Assembly: GCF_001263205.1 (NCBI RefSeq)
Contig: NZ_CP012333.1
Coordinates: 4,441,001-4,505,000 of the forward strand
Origin: Labilithrix luteola
GTDB lineage: Bacteria; Myxococcota_A; Polyangia; Polyangiales; Polyangiaceae
Direction of reading: 5' to 3'
Length of the DNA stretch: 64,000 nt
The position numbers were made by a program, and so were the translations under genes. Below the pieces are notes generated by a model. It had not been told where the DNA came from and searched no databases. It saw only the letters and a program-made list of their open reading frames with translations. This document shows, in pieces, positions 1 to 14,297 of the stretch. The number at the start of each line of letters is the position of its first letter. Position 1 is the stretch's first letter.

Positions 1-419
<419 letters not shown>

Positions 420-442
420 GGTGTTTGGGGCCGCAGCGCGAA

Positions 443-2182
443 TCACACCGAGGCGCGCTTTTCCCGGGTCCAGGCGAGGAGGCGCTCGGGCGTGCCCGCG
501 TTGGCGATTCGATCGGGGTCGATCCACGCGCGTTCGGCGTTGCGGACCGCGTTGTCGACGCGATCGAGCTCGTCGTGGTGGTGCGCGTCGCTCGTCAGAA
601 CGAGGGTGACCTTGCGCGCTCGACACTGGCGCAGCGCCTCCACGGACATGTCGAGGCGTGGAAGCGCACCGTTGATCTCGAGGGCGGTGCCCGTCTTTTC
701 GGCCGCCGAGAAGATGGCGTCGAGATCGAGTTCGATGGGGGGCCGCCCGCCGATCATGCGTGCCGAGAGGTGCCCGATCATGCGCACCGTCGGATCCTGC
801 ATGGCCGTGACGATGCGCTTCGTCTGCCCAGCGCGATCGAGCTCGAAGTGGTCGTGCACGGAGGCCAGGCAGAAGTCGAAGCTCTTTCGGAACTCCAGAT
901 CGTAATCGAGCTCGCCGTTCGGTCCGATGTTGAGCTCGACGCCGTGGAGCAGCGTGAGCGAGTCGCCGAGCTCGGCCTGCATCGCGCGAATGCGCTCTCG
1001 CTGTGCGAGCATGGCGTCACGACCGACGCCGGAGACCGTTCCTTCGGCGTGATCGGTGAGGGCGAGGACACGGTAGCCGCGGGCCTTCGCGGTGGCCACG
1101 ACGTCTTCGAGCGAAGAGCGGCCGTCGCCGGAAACCGTGGTGTGGACGTGGAAGTCGCCGATCACCTTCCCGATGCGGCCGGGGAGGGCGCCACGCTCGG
1201 CCGCTTCGATCTCGCCGCCGTCTTCGCGGAGCGCGGGCGGAATCCAGGGCAGGCCCAGGGCCGCGTAGATCTGCTCCTCGGTCTCGCTGGCGATGACCTT
1301 GCCGCCTTCGAGCTCCGAGAGCGCGTACTCGTTGAGCGTCCAGCCTTTGGCGAGCGCGCGCTGCCGAAGCTTGATGTTGTGGCCTTTGCTGCCCGTAAAA
1401 TAGAGCTGCGCGGCGCCGAGCTGGTGTTCGGCCACCACGCGTACGTCGACCTGCGTGCCGCGACGCGTGACGATGCTCGTCTTCGCGTCACCACGGACGA
1501 GCACGCGATCGACGAGCGGCATCGAGATCACCGCGGTCATCACGGCGGTCGCGTCTTTGGCGGCCACGACCACGTCGACGTCGCCGACGGTCTCGGAGAA
1601 ACGGCGGAGCGAACCGCAATACGAAGCGTGGATGGTCCCCGGCACCTCGAGGATCCGCGCGATGATGCGGTTGGCGAGCGGGAGCGCGACGGAGATCGGT
1701 GTGCGTCCGACCGAGCCTTGCTGGTCGAGCCGCGCGAGGGCCTGCGTGAGCTTCTCCTCGGACTTGGCGCCGAAGCCTTTCAGCTCACGGAGCTTGTGGT
1801 CGGCGAGGACCTTGCGGAGATCGTCGAGCGACTCGACACCGAGCTCGGCGCGGAGCTTCTTCACGGCCTTCGGCCCGAGGCCCTGGATCTTGAGGAGCGC
1901 CACGATGCTCGCGGGGTGCTTCTGGCGGAGCATCTCCAGCTTCTCGACCTTGCCCGAGTCGAGCAGCTCGCGGATCTTCTCGGCCGTGCTCTTGCCGATG
2001 CCCTCGACCTTCTGCAGCTCCTTGGCCGACATCTTCGCGAGATCGGCGCTCTGCGATTCGATCGCATGGGCCGCGCTCTCGTAGGCGCGGACGCGGAACG
2101 ACTGCGGATCGCCCTCTTCGATCATGGTGAGCTCGGCGAGCTCTCGCAGCATCTCCAGTACGTCTTGCTTCGCGTCCGCCAT
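443..2182 (-). CDS. polX: DNA polymerase X family protein (PolX with C-terminal PHP domain)
   Basis: Bacterial family-X DNA polymerase used in base-excision or end repair, 579 residues. In order: N-terminal helical 8-kDa-like region, helix-hairpin-helix motifs (VEGIGKSTAEKI at 59-70, IQGLGPKAVKKL at 99-110, LKGFGAKSEEKL near 134-144), a nucleotidyltransferase palm with GSLRRFSETVGDVD at 190-203 (metal ligands D201 and D203) and D246 in VDVRVV, then a PHP domain starting with DFHVHT at 343-348 and LTDHAEG. The PHP domain provides 3'-5' exonuclease activity in characterised bacterial PolX proteins. ATG at 2182 is preferred over an upstream in-frame start at 2224, because the latter would run through the palindrome at 2197-2215. 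It is divergent from the LigD-type polymerase gene. Confidence 0.93.
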   Translation of the reverse strand: MADAKQDVLEMLRELAELTMIEEGDPQSFRVRAYESAAHAIESQSADLAKMSAKELQKVEGIGKSTAEKIRELLDSGKVEKLEMLRQKHPASIVALLKIQGLGPKAVKKLRAELGVESLDDLRKVLADHKLRELKGFGAKSEEKLTQALARLDQQGSVGRTPISVALPLANRIIARILEVPGTIHASYCGSLRRFSETVGDVDVVVAAKDATAVMTAVISMPLVDRVLVRGDAKTSIVTRRGTQVDVRVVAEHQLGAAQLYFTGSKGHNIKLRQRALAKGWTLNEYALSELEGGKVIASETEEQIYAALGLPWIPPALREDGGEIEAAERGALPGRIGKVIGDFHVHTTVSGDGRSSLEDVVATAKARGYRVLALTDHAEGTVSGVGRDAMLAQRERIRAMQAELGDSLTLLHGVELNIGPNGELDYDLEFRKSFDFCLASVHDHFELDRAGQTKRIVTAMQDPTVRMIGHLSARMIGGRPPIELDLDAIFSAAEKTGTALEINGALPRLDMSVEALRQCRARKVTLVLTSDAHHHDELDRVDNAVRNAERAWIDPDRIANAGTPERLLAWTREKRASV

Positions 2183-2196
2183 GGACTCGTGATTAC

Positions 2197-2215
2197 AGCG
2201 CAACTCGGTTGCGCT
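2197..2215. promoter_or_regulatory. 19-nt palindrome upstream of polX
   Basis: Perfect inverted repeat AGCGCAAC-TCG-GTTGCGCT (8-nt arms, 3-nt centre) ending 15 nt before the polX ATG. It could be a repressor operator covering the polX promoter or start, or a hairpin in its leader RNA. The GCAAC/GTTGC core recurs upstream of the lipoprotein gene at 15.88 kb. Confidence 0.6.
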
Positions 2216-2245
2216 GGGGAACATCTGACAGCGATCGTGACAGAC

Positions 2246-2325
2246 CTCTGCAGAGGGCCGAGAATTTCGGGCCCTCGCTGCGCCGTCCTTCTCAGCAGGC
2301 GCTCAGCAGGCGCGAAATTCTCGGT
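2246..2325. repeat. Nested palindromes and tandem repeat between polX and the LigD-type polymerase gene
   Basis: Three elements are packed into 80 nt. (1) CCTCTGCAGAGG at 2246-2257 is a perfect 12-nt palindrome. (2) CCGAGAATTTCG at 2259-2270 is the exact reverse complement of CGAAATTCTCGG at 2314-2325, with a 43-nt spacer. (3) TCAGCAGGCGC occurs twice in tandem at 2293-2303 and 2304-2314. The region lies between two divergent repair genes, so it probably holds both promoters and one or more operators. No clear sigma-70 boxes were identified here. Confidence 0.6.
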
Positions 2326-2359
2326 CCGTGCAGATGGTCACCGCAGTACCCTCGTTCGC

Positions 2360-3682
2360 GTGAGCAAGGAAGAGGCAGCCGAGATCCTGTCCATCGGGGG
2401 CCGAGACGTCCGGATCACGAACCCCAGCAAGCCCTATTTCTCGCGACGAACGAAGCTCACGAAGCTCGAGCTCGTGCGCTACTACCTGTCGGTCGCCGAG
2501 GGCGCGCTCAACGGCATCCGCGATCGCCCCGTCGTGCTCAAGCGCTTCGTCGACGGCGCCGAGGCCCAGCCTTTCTACCAGAAGCGTGCGCCGGAGAAGC
2601 GGCCCGAGTGGCTGCGCACGACCACGCTGTCGTTTCCCTCGGGGCGTACGGCCGAAGAAGTGGTGGTCGACGACGCCGCGGGCCTCGCGTGGATCGTGAA
2701 TCTCGGATGCATCGAGCTCCATCCCCACGCGGTGCGAGCCGGCGATCTGCTCCACCCTGACGAGCTACGCGTCGATCTCGATCCGGGCCCTGGCGTCCCT
2801 TGGGGAGACGTGCGGCTGGTCGCGATGGAGGTCCGCCAGCTTCTGCACGAGCTTGGGCTCGTCGGCTGGGCGAAGACGAGTGGCTCACGCGGCATGCACG
2901 TCAACGTGCGCATCGAGCCGCGCTGGACGTTCAGCGAAGTGCGTCGTGCGGCGATCGCGCTCTCGCGCGAAATCGAACGGCGCGTGCCGACGATCGCGAC
3001 GTCGAAGTGGTGGAAGGAGGAACGCCACGGCGTGTTCCTCGACTACAACCAGAACGCCAAGGACCGCACGACCTGCTCGGCCTACTCCGTCCGCCCGCTG
3101 CCCGACGCCCGTGTGTCGACGCCGCTTCGTTGGGACGAGATCCCCGATTGCGACCCGGCGGACTTCACGGTGCTGACCGTTCCCGAGCGCTTCGCCGAGA
3201 TCGGCGATCCGCACGCGGCCATGAACGACGCCGTGGGCACGCTCGACAAGCTCCTCGAATTCGCGGCGCGCGACGAGGCGAGCGGCCTTCCCGATGCGCC
3301 CTGGCCACCCCACTACCAGAAGATGGATGGCGAGGCCCCGCGCGTGGCCCCCTCCCGGGCGAAAGGCGCGACCCCGAAGGCGGCGCCCAAGCGGGAGAAG
3401 ATGCCCCTCATCGTCGTGGCGAACTCCCCGGACAAGGAGGCCGCCCTGGCCGGTCTGGAGCGCTGGAAGGCCAAATATCCCGAGGCCGCCAAGCTCCTGG
3501 CCGTCGACGACGTCCTCGTCGACTCGATGCGCGGAAGATCTTCGACCTGGACGAGGATCCGACTGAACCTCCGGCACGTACCAGAGGAAGAGCGGCCCCC
3601 TCAGGAGACGCCCGACCCCGACGACGACCCCACCCGCGCGTGGCGGGAGGCGATCAAGGCGGGGGCCAAGGACACGCCCTAG
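2360..3682 (+). CDS. LigD-type polymerase/primase domain protein (stand-alone)
   Basis: Archaeo-eukaryotic-primase-type polymerase related to the polymerase domain of LigD, which fills gaps and adds nucleotides during non-homologous end joining; 440 residues. Catalytic motifs are present: D139-x-D141 in LRVDLDPGPG, SGSRGMHV at 174-181, and a third acidic residue, D228, in VFLDYNQN. The C-terminal ~110 residues are Lys/Pro/Asp-rich and typical of the stand-alone version of this family. No ligase or phosphoesterase domain is fused. GTG at 2360 is chosen because family similarity starts there; the open frame upstream is only the antisense of polX. A separate ATP-dependent ligase lies at 6.8-7.9 kb. 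Confidence 0.9.
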   Translation: MSKEEAAEILSIGGRDVRITNPSKPYFSRRTKLTKLELVRYYLSVAEGALNGIRDRPVVLKRFVDGAEAQPFYQKRAPEKRPEWLRTTTLSFPSGRTAEEVVVDDAAGLAWIVNLGCIELHPHAVRAGDLLHPDELRVDLDPGPGVPWGDVRLVAMEVRQLLHELGLVGWAKTSGSRGMHVNVRIEPRWTFSEVRRAAIALSREIERRVPTIATSKWWKEERHGVFLDYNQNAKDRTTCSAYSVRPLPDARVSTPLRWDEIPDCDPADFTVLTVPERFAEIGDPHAAMNDAVGTLDKLLEFAARDEASGLPDAPWPPHYQKMDGEAPRVAPSRAKGATPKAAPKREKMPLIVVANSPDKEAALAGLERWKAKYPEAAKLLAVDDVLVDSMRGRSSTWTRIRLNLRHVPEEERPPQETPDPDDDPTRAWREAIKAGAKDTP

Positions 3683-3770
3683 GGGGCTCTCCGTACCTGG
3701 CCCGGTCGGAATCTTTTTTCCGAGCCTCGGCTGGCCGTCGGCAGAATCTTTCCGAGCGATCAGCCCAAGT

Positions 3771-3785
3771 CCCTGAAATTCAGGG
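3771..3785. promoter_or_regulatory. 15-nt palindrome upstream of sigma-factor gene
   Basis: CCCTGAA-A-TTCAGGG, a perfect inverted repeat about 100 nt before the sigma-factor start. Just upstream, a GAATCTTT...CCGAGC element occurs twice (around 3709-3725 and 3744-3757). Together these look like a control region for the sigma factor. The 3683-3883 gap contains no gene. Confidence 0.45.
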
Positions 3786-3883
3786 CAATCTGGGGTGGTC
3801 CGGGGCTTGCTGAAGCGTGCCTCCGTCAGACGCAGCGAAACGACCGACAGGGTCGTCGCCGACTGCGATTCGCGGAGAGCACG

Positions 3884-4531
3884 ATGGCAACGAAGCACGA
3901 GCGCGGGTTTGTTTCGAGCAACGTCCAGAGCGAGTCGCACCCCGAGGCCGCCCTCGTCGCTGCCCTGCTCGCGAACGTGCCCTCGGCCTGGGCCCGCTTC
4001 CAGACGAACTACGATCGCCTCATCGTCCGCTGCATCAACAAGGTCACGCGCCGCTTCCACACGGTCGTGAGCCAGGACGATGTGAACGAGATCTATGCGT
4101 CGTTCTATGTCTCGCTCCTCGCGAACGACATGCACAAGCTCCGCACCTTCGATCCGTCGCGTGGCAGCTCCTTCTCGTCGTGGGTTGGCCTCCTTGCCAT
4201 CAACGCCGCGTACGACCACCTTCGCAGCGTCCGTCGTGAGCCGAAGAAGGAGTGCCTCTCGGAGGCGTTCGAGCTCGCGTCGTCGTCGCCCGACCCGTTC
4301 GAGCTCGCGTGCGAGCACGAACGCGCGGTCATCGCCAAGCAGGCGCTTGCGGACTTCAGCGAGAAGGATCGCACTTTCGCCGCCCTCTACTTCGGTGAAG
4401 GTCTCGAGCCCGAAGTCATCGCGAAGAAGATGAACATCAGCGTCAAGACGGTCTACTCGAAGCGTCACAAGATCCAGGCCCGTCTCGAGTCCGTGCTGGT
4501 CAGCGCCGGGATCGACGCCCTCGCCGCCTGA
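3884..4531 (+). CDS. RNA polymerase sigma factor, sigma-70/ECF family
   Basis: Alternative sigma factor of 215 residues that would redirect RNA polymerase to a specific regulon. Region 2 is seen at about 40-115 (YDRLIVRCINKVTRRF, then DVNEIYASFYVSLL and FDPSRGSSFSSWVGLLAINAA). Region 4 with a helix-turn-helix lies at about 163-205 (FSEKDRTFAALYFGEG, then EVIAKKMNISVKTVYSKR). No adjacent anti-sigma or membrane gene is visible, so how it is controlled is unknown. It stands alone, followed by a glutathione S-transferase 106 nt downstream that has its own ribosome site. Start chosen at ATG 3884; the ribosome site is weak. Confidence 0.85.
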   Translation: MATKHERGFVSSNVQSESHPEAALVAALLANVPSAWARFQTNYDRLIVRCINKVTRRFHTVVSQDDVNEIYASFYVSLLANDMHKLRTFDPSRGSSFSSWVGLLAINAAYDHLRSVRREPKKECLSEAFELASSSPDPFELACEHERAVIAKQALADFSEKDRTFAALYFGEGLEPEVIAKKMNISVKTVYSKRHKIQARLESVLVSAGIDALAA

Positions 4532-4580
4532 GCGAGGCGTGACGAGGGGAAAGGCGGGTGCACAGGCGGGTCGTCAAAAA

Positions 4581-4598
4581 CTGACATTCCGCTGTCAG
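4581..4598. promoter_or_regulatory. Inverted repeat upstream of glutathione S-transferase gene
   Basis: CTGACA-TTCCGC-TGTCAG, 6-nt arms and 6-nt centre, about 40 nt before the start codon. The left arm resembles a -35 box (TTGACA-like). The symmetry suggests a repressor or activator site overlapping the promoter. Confidence 0.45.
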
Positions 4599-4637
4599 TC
4601 AGGTGCGGTAGGGTCTCTTTCACAAGGGAGCCACCTG

Positions 4638-5258
4638 ATGAAACTTTACCACTCGCCGTTCTCGTCGAATGCACTCAAGGCACGCGTCACCGCGCACCAC
4701 CTCGGCATCGAGCCCGAGCTCGTGACGATCGACCTCGCGAAGGGCGAGCAGCGTCGGCCCGAGTTCATGGCGGTGAACCCGAACGGCAAGGTGCCGGTTC
4801 TCGTCGACGACGACTTCGTCCTCTCCGAGTCGCAGGCCATCATGGCCTACCTCGCCGACAAGACCCCTGGCCAGACGCTCTACCCCACGGAGCTTCGCGC
4901 GCGCGCCGAAGTGAACAAGTGGATGTTCTGGAGCGCCAACCACTGGGGTCCGTCGATCTCGCAGATCAACTGGGAGCGTCTGGTGAAGAAGTTCCTCGGT
5001 ATGGGCGAGCCGGACGAGGCGGTCGTCGCCAAGGCGGTGACGATGTTCCACGACTTCGCCAAGGTTCTCGACAGCCACCTCGAGAAGCGCGAGTGGCTCG
5101 TGGGCAACGGCGTGACCCTCGCCGACATCGCCGTGGGCTGCCCGCTCATGGTCGCCGTCCCCGCGCAGCTCCCGCTCGCGTCCTACGCGAACCTGCAAGC
5201 GTGGTTTGCGCGCGTCCAGGAGCTCCCTGCCTGGAAGGCCGTCGCGCCCCGCGGGTGA
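4638..5258 (+). CDS. Glutathione S-transferase family protein
   Basis: Cytosolic glutathione S-transferase of 206 residues; such enzymes conjugate or reduce electrophiles with glutathione. The N-terminal thioredoxin-like domain starts MKLYHSPFSSNALKAR and carries the glutathione-binding segment VNPNGKVPVLVDDDFVLSESQAI. The all-helical C-terminal domain follows from about residue 85, with GVTLADIAVG as the conserved folding motif. The candidate catalytic position near the N-terminus is a Ser (SPFSS) rather than Cys. ATG at 4638 has a strong ribosome site (AAGGGAG) 7 nt upstream. The substrate cannot be told from sequence. Confidence 0.9.
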   Translation: MKLYHSPFSSNALKARVTAHHLGIEPELVTIDLAKGEQRRPEFMAVNPNGKVPVLVDDDFVLSESQAIMAYLADKTPGQTLYPTELRARAEVNKWMFWSANHWGPSISQINWERLVKKFLGMGEPDEAVVAKAVTMFHDFAKVLDSHLEKREWLVGNGVTLADIAVGCPLMVAVPAQLPLASYANLQAWFARVQELPAWKAVAPRG

Positions 5259-5270
5259 ACGAAGCGCGCG

Positions 5271-6773
5271 TCAGCGCGAATAGCGATGCTTCACGCCGAC
5301 GGGGAACCATTCCGGATCGCCCGCGGCGTGGAGCGTGATGCGTGGGCGCTGGCGGTCTTTGGGGACGTAGGCGCCGAACTCGGAGTCGAGCTCGAGAAGG
5401 TGCGTCAGGATCGAGCGAGCGACTCTCTCTTCGAGCTCCGCACTCCCTTCGCGACCGGTCGCGAGCTCGACGGCAATGGCGAGCTCGAGATTCTGATCGG
5501 AGGCGGTCACGACCTGCATCACGAACTTGCCCGTGACGTGCGGGGCCACCTCGGGCTGCTCGAGGCCCACGCTCACCATTTCGGGAAAGACGTTCGCGCC
5601 GAAGTAGGAAATGGCGAAATGCGAACGACCGAAGACGTAGACGAACGGTAGCTCGCGAATCGCGCCTGCGCCGGCCTCTTGCGCCAGGCAGATGGGGTCG
5701 CAACCGAGGGCTCGCATGCGCGCCATCATCGCGTCGAAGGGGATCACGCCGCCGCGGTCGGAGATGTGATACCGCACGAGCGGCACGCCGTTTTCGCCGG
5801 TGAAGAGCAGCGTGCCTTCGTGCTCTTCGAAGTACCGCACGCAAGGGTCGAACTGCACGAGCGTGGGCAAGCGCGCTTCGCCGAAGATGGCGCGCGCGTC
5901 GTCGGGGCGGTCGGCGAGAAAGCGACGAATGGCGATGCTCACCGGTGTTTCGTTGCCCAGCACGCCTGCGTCGGCCGTGCCGTAGAGCGATGCCGAATCG
6001 AGCAGCGGCTGCTTCATGCCTGCGCGCTCGCCCATGAGCGTTCGCCATTGCTCGGTGAACACCTCGCCGGCGAGCACGAGCTTGATCGCATACTCGGACC
6101 ACGGGATCCCCGCCGCGATGCCCGTGTCGACGACGTCTTTGAGGAATGGCGGATAGCCGAGCAAAACGGTCTGTTCGAATTGTGGAGCGAGCGCGGTGAC
6201 GACGCGCAGGATCTCGGCCTTCACGTTGCCCGGGGTCACCGTGAAGATCGGATGCCCCTTCGAGGCGAGATGCCGGACGCACGCGGTCGTGAACATCCCG
6301 CCCACCCACGTCCCGAGTGGAAAGCAGACCACGGCGAGCGTGCGCTTGTTCGGGCTGCCGAAGCTGTCGGCGAAGATCTGTTCGAAGCGCCTCGCGATGG
6401 TGAGCTCGTCGGCCATCGAACGCGGCCAGAAAGTGGGCTCGCCCGTCGAGCCCGACGAGACCGCGATCGTGTCCGACGTGAAGATGTCGCCCTTTCGGCA
6501 GCGCGAGGCGAGCGGGTACTTCCTGAGGTAGCCGTCCTTCGTGAGGAGCGGCAGGCGCTCGAAGTCTTCGCGTGTGCGAAGGCGGGCCGGATCGATGCCG
6601 TGCTCGTCGAGGAAGGCGCCGTAGGCCGGCACGTCGCGCGCGGTCTCGTGGAAGAGGTCGAGCGCCCTCGTGACCGGATCTTCGGCTCGGTGTGCCTTGA
6701 AGAGATCGTCGAGTGACGTCCCGAGAAAGGCGTCGAACGCCGCGCGAACACGGTCTCGGCGAGCTTCGTTCAT
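5271..6773 (-). CDS. PaaK-like adenylate-forming enzyme (phenylacetate-CoA ligase family)
   Basis: Member of the adenylate-forming superfamily, 500 residues, which activates a carboxylic acid as acyl-AMP and usually then forms an acyl-CoA. The ATP-binding P-loop-like motif VSSGSTGEPT is at about 106-115. Later signatures include DSASLYGTADAG (adenine pocket), LLFTGENGVPLVRYHISDRG (the conserved Tyr/Asp ribose-contacting region) and a C-terminal subdomain resembling PaaK. The acid substrate is unknown. The gene starts 3 nt after the DNA ligase stop, so the two are probably one transcript, although no functional link is obvious. Confidence 0.82.
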   Translation of the reverse strand: MNEARRDRVRAAFDAFLGTSLDDLFKAHRAEDPVTRALDLFHETARDVPAYGAFLDEHGIDPARLRTREDFERLPLLTKDGYLRKYPLASRCRKGDIFTSDTIAVSSGSTGEPTFWPRSMADELTIARRFEQIFADSFGSPNKRTLAVVCFPLGTWVGGMFTTACVRHLASKGHPIFTVTPGNVKAEILRVVTALAPQFEQTVLLGYPPFLKDVVDTGIAAGIPWSEYAIKLVLAGEVFTEQWRTLMGERAGMKQPLLDSASLYGTADAGVLGNETPVSIAIRRFLADRPDDARAIFGEARLPTLVQFDPCVRYFEEHEGTLLFTGENGVPLVRYHISDRGGVIPFDAMMARMRALGCDPICLAQEAGAGAIRELPFVYVFGRSHFAISYFGANVFPEMVSVGLEQPEVAPHVTGKFVMQVVTASDQNLELAIAVELATGREGSAELEERVARSILTHLLELDSEFGAYVPKDRQRPRITLHAAGDPEWFPVGVKHRYSR

Positions 6774-6776
6774 CGA

Positions 6777-7859
<1,083 letters not shown>

Positions 7860-7921
7860 GCCGCCAGGGTACGCAAAACATCTCCCCTCGTCGCTCTCGC
7901 TTTTCTCGACGCGGTGCTCCG

Positions 7922-8044
7922 TCAAAAATCGCAGAACTTGCCGTCACCGTAGGCGCGGCACGTCAAGGGAATGCCGAGCTTGGTGGAGAGCGCCGTGCAG
8001 TCGCTGTCGCCGTTTGGGCAGGCGCGGGCGCATTCACCGAGCCG
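7922..8044 (-). pseudogene. Start-less cysteine-rich C-terminal remnant
   Basis: Between the DUF2314 gene and the ligase, the minus strand reads about 40 codons with a C-x3-C-x6-C pattern and further Cys residues (GECARACPNGDSDC, later LTCRAYGDGKFCDF) to a TGA at 7922-7924. It resembles the end of a myxobacterial Cys-rich secreted protein. The frame has no ATG, GTG or TTG between this segment and the previous in-frame stop, which lies inside the end of the DUF2314 gene. It is therefore most likely the truncated end of a deleted gene, or a product read by frameshift from upstream. Confidence 0.4.
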
Positions 8045-8045
8045 A

Positions 8046-9521
8046 TTAACGCGAGCGCTTGCGCAAGACCTCGATCGAGTCGCCGCCGGTGATGCCGCCG
8101 TCCGGCATTCTCAACATCCAATCCGCAACGCGCGTGCGGTCGACGGTGACCGGCTTGCCGGCCGATAGATTCGTGGCGTAGCCGGGCGTGTTCGAGAGCG
8201 TTCCCGAGCAGCCTTTGGCGTCGCATGACGAGACTTCGACCCACATCCACTCGACTTGATCCGAATCGGCGTCTGCACCTGGAATGGGAAATGGCCCTTT
8301 GACGTACAGCTGTCCGTCGCGTCGTTCGAAGCGCTGGACGGCGCGTGGCAACTCTTTGCGCGCGCGACCGGCGACGCCCTCGAGTTCCTTGTCGAAGGCT
8401 GCGTGCACGACGTCGGGAGGCTCGCCGAAGAGGTTGGCCATGGCCTCGTCCCAGTCGGGCGAGCTCTGCGCGACGAGCTCGACCATGTCGTTGTCCGGAT
8501 CGCCCTCCGTGCGCTCGGCGGGGACCGCATCGACGGCGACCGGTTGCGAAGCGGCGGGCGCTTTGGAGAGCTCGGTGGGCTTCTTGCCGGTCATCGTCGC
8601 GAGCTCGGCGAGCGATACTTTGAACGGGAGGTCCGTCTTGCCGGCGACGACGTCGTTCGCAATGGCATTCACGACGTGCGAGAGCGACGTGGCAGCCCGC
8701 ATGCTCGCGCCACGGAGCATGAAGTCGGGGCTTCCGTAGCGGGCCATGCCGAGCGTGAGGAGGCGCGCGGTTCCGTCTTCTTGTCGATAGAGCTGGATGA
8801 CGATCTGCTTCGGTGAGAAGACGGGCTGCCCGAGTGGAACGGTGATGACGTGCGCTGCGAACTGCGATGCGTTCTCGATGCGTCGCTCGGTTTCGTCGTA
8901 GACGAGTCCGCCGAGTGCGTCGGCGACGATCGCGGTGGCGGCGAACCCGGCGCGTGCCACGAGCTGATCGTTCGTCACGGGACCGTGTGTTCGCACGACG
9001 ACCACGGTGGGCCGTGTGGCGATGGTCGCCCGTTCGGCGCGCGAGAGGCTCGAGCCGATGACGTCGAACGACTCGGGCGGCGGAAGGATGTAGTCGTCGG
9101 CCGTGGTCGTCTCGACCTCGAAGCTCTCGGCGTCGAGAACGAACGTCTTCACGGCAGCGCATGCCGAGCCACAGACGTGCGTGTCGAGGTGCGCCGCGAC
9201 GGCCTCCGGATCGGCGATCTTGGCGACGGCCTCGGGCGACTTGTCCGTGAGAACGGCGAACTCCGAGCTCGCTTCACGGAGGCGTGGAAGCTTCTCGCGC
9301 GAGCGTGAGCTCGTCCCCGCGTCCGATGTGGTCTCCCCGCTGGAGCTCGCTGCGGACGACGATTTTTTTTCGTCGCTCGAGCTGGGCTCCTTGTCGTGCT
9401 GAGACGACCACACCACGAGCGCACCGACACCAACCACGAGTGCGCCGAGGACGAGGCGCACGCGCTGGTCGTTCGAGGGTTGTGACTTCCGCGCGGTTTT
9501 CTTGGTCGTGTTTCGCGCCAT
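8046..9521 (-). CDS. Membrane-anchored DUF2314 protein
   Basis: Protein of about 491 residues of unknown function. A short basic N-terminus is followed by one membrane segment (about 20-38, VRLVLGALVVGVGALVVW), then a Ser/Asp/Glu-rich linker, so the bulk is probably extracytoplasmic. The C-terminal ~130 residues match DUF2314: EWMWVEVSSCDAKGCSGTLSNTPGY, then a V..TRVADWM segment and a final GGDSIEVLR. The middle region is unassigned. ATG at 9521 is chosen, 12 nt after GGAAGG; ATG at 9533 is also possible. It is divergent from gltB. Confidence 0.75.
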   Translation of the reverse strand: MARNTTKKTARKSQPSNDQRVRLVLGALVVGVGALVVWSSQHDKEPSSSDEKKSSSAASSSGETTSDAGTSSRSREKLPRLREASSEFAVLTDKSPEAVAKIADPEAVAAHLDTHVCGSACAAVKTFVLDAESFEVETTTADDYILPPPESFDVIGSSLSRAERATIATRPTVVVVRTHGPVTNDQLVARAGFAATAIVADALGGLVYDETERRIENASQFAAHVITVPLGQPVFSPKQIVIQLYRQEDGTARLLTLGMARYGSPDFMLRGASMRAATSLSHVVNAIANDVVAGKTDLPFKVSLAELATMTGKKPTELSKAPAASQPVAVDAVPAERTEGDPDNDMVELVAQSSPDWDEAMANLFGEPPDVVHAAFDKELEGVAGRARKELPRAVQRFERRDGQLYVKGPFPIPGADADSDQVEWMWVEVSSCDAKGCSGTLSNTPGYATNLSAGKPVTVDRTRVADWMLRMPDGGITGGDSIEVLRKRSR

Positions 9522-9595
9522 GGGCGGGCGCATCCTTCCATGACGCGCCCCAGGCCGCGACCTTGCCGATACGGACGACCATTTCGAAACGTTCT

Positions 9596-9607
9596 CGCAA
9601 GCTTGCG
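9596..9607. promoter_or_regulatory. 12-nt palindrome between DUF2314 gene and gltB
   Basis: CGCAAGCTTGCG, a perfect palindrome in the divergent intergenic region, 78 nt before the gltB start. It is a possible regulator site, with no other support. Confidence 0.3.
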
Positions 9608-9684
9608 GTCCCCGTTCTCGCACATCGAATTTGTGTGGCAGGTCGCCTGGCGCGGTGCGTTACGGCTGATATACAAGGAGAGTC

Positions 9685-14292
<4,608 letters not shown>

Positions 14293-14297
14293 ACGTC

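Noticed and set aside
425..2359. In-frame extension upstream of the LigD-type polymerase
   Set aside because: It is the antisense of polX; family similarity begins at the GTG at 2360.
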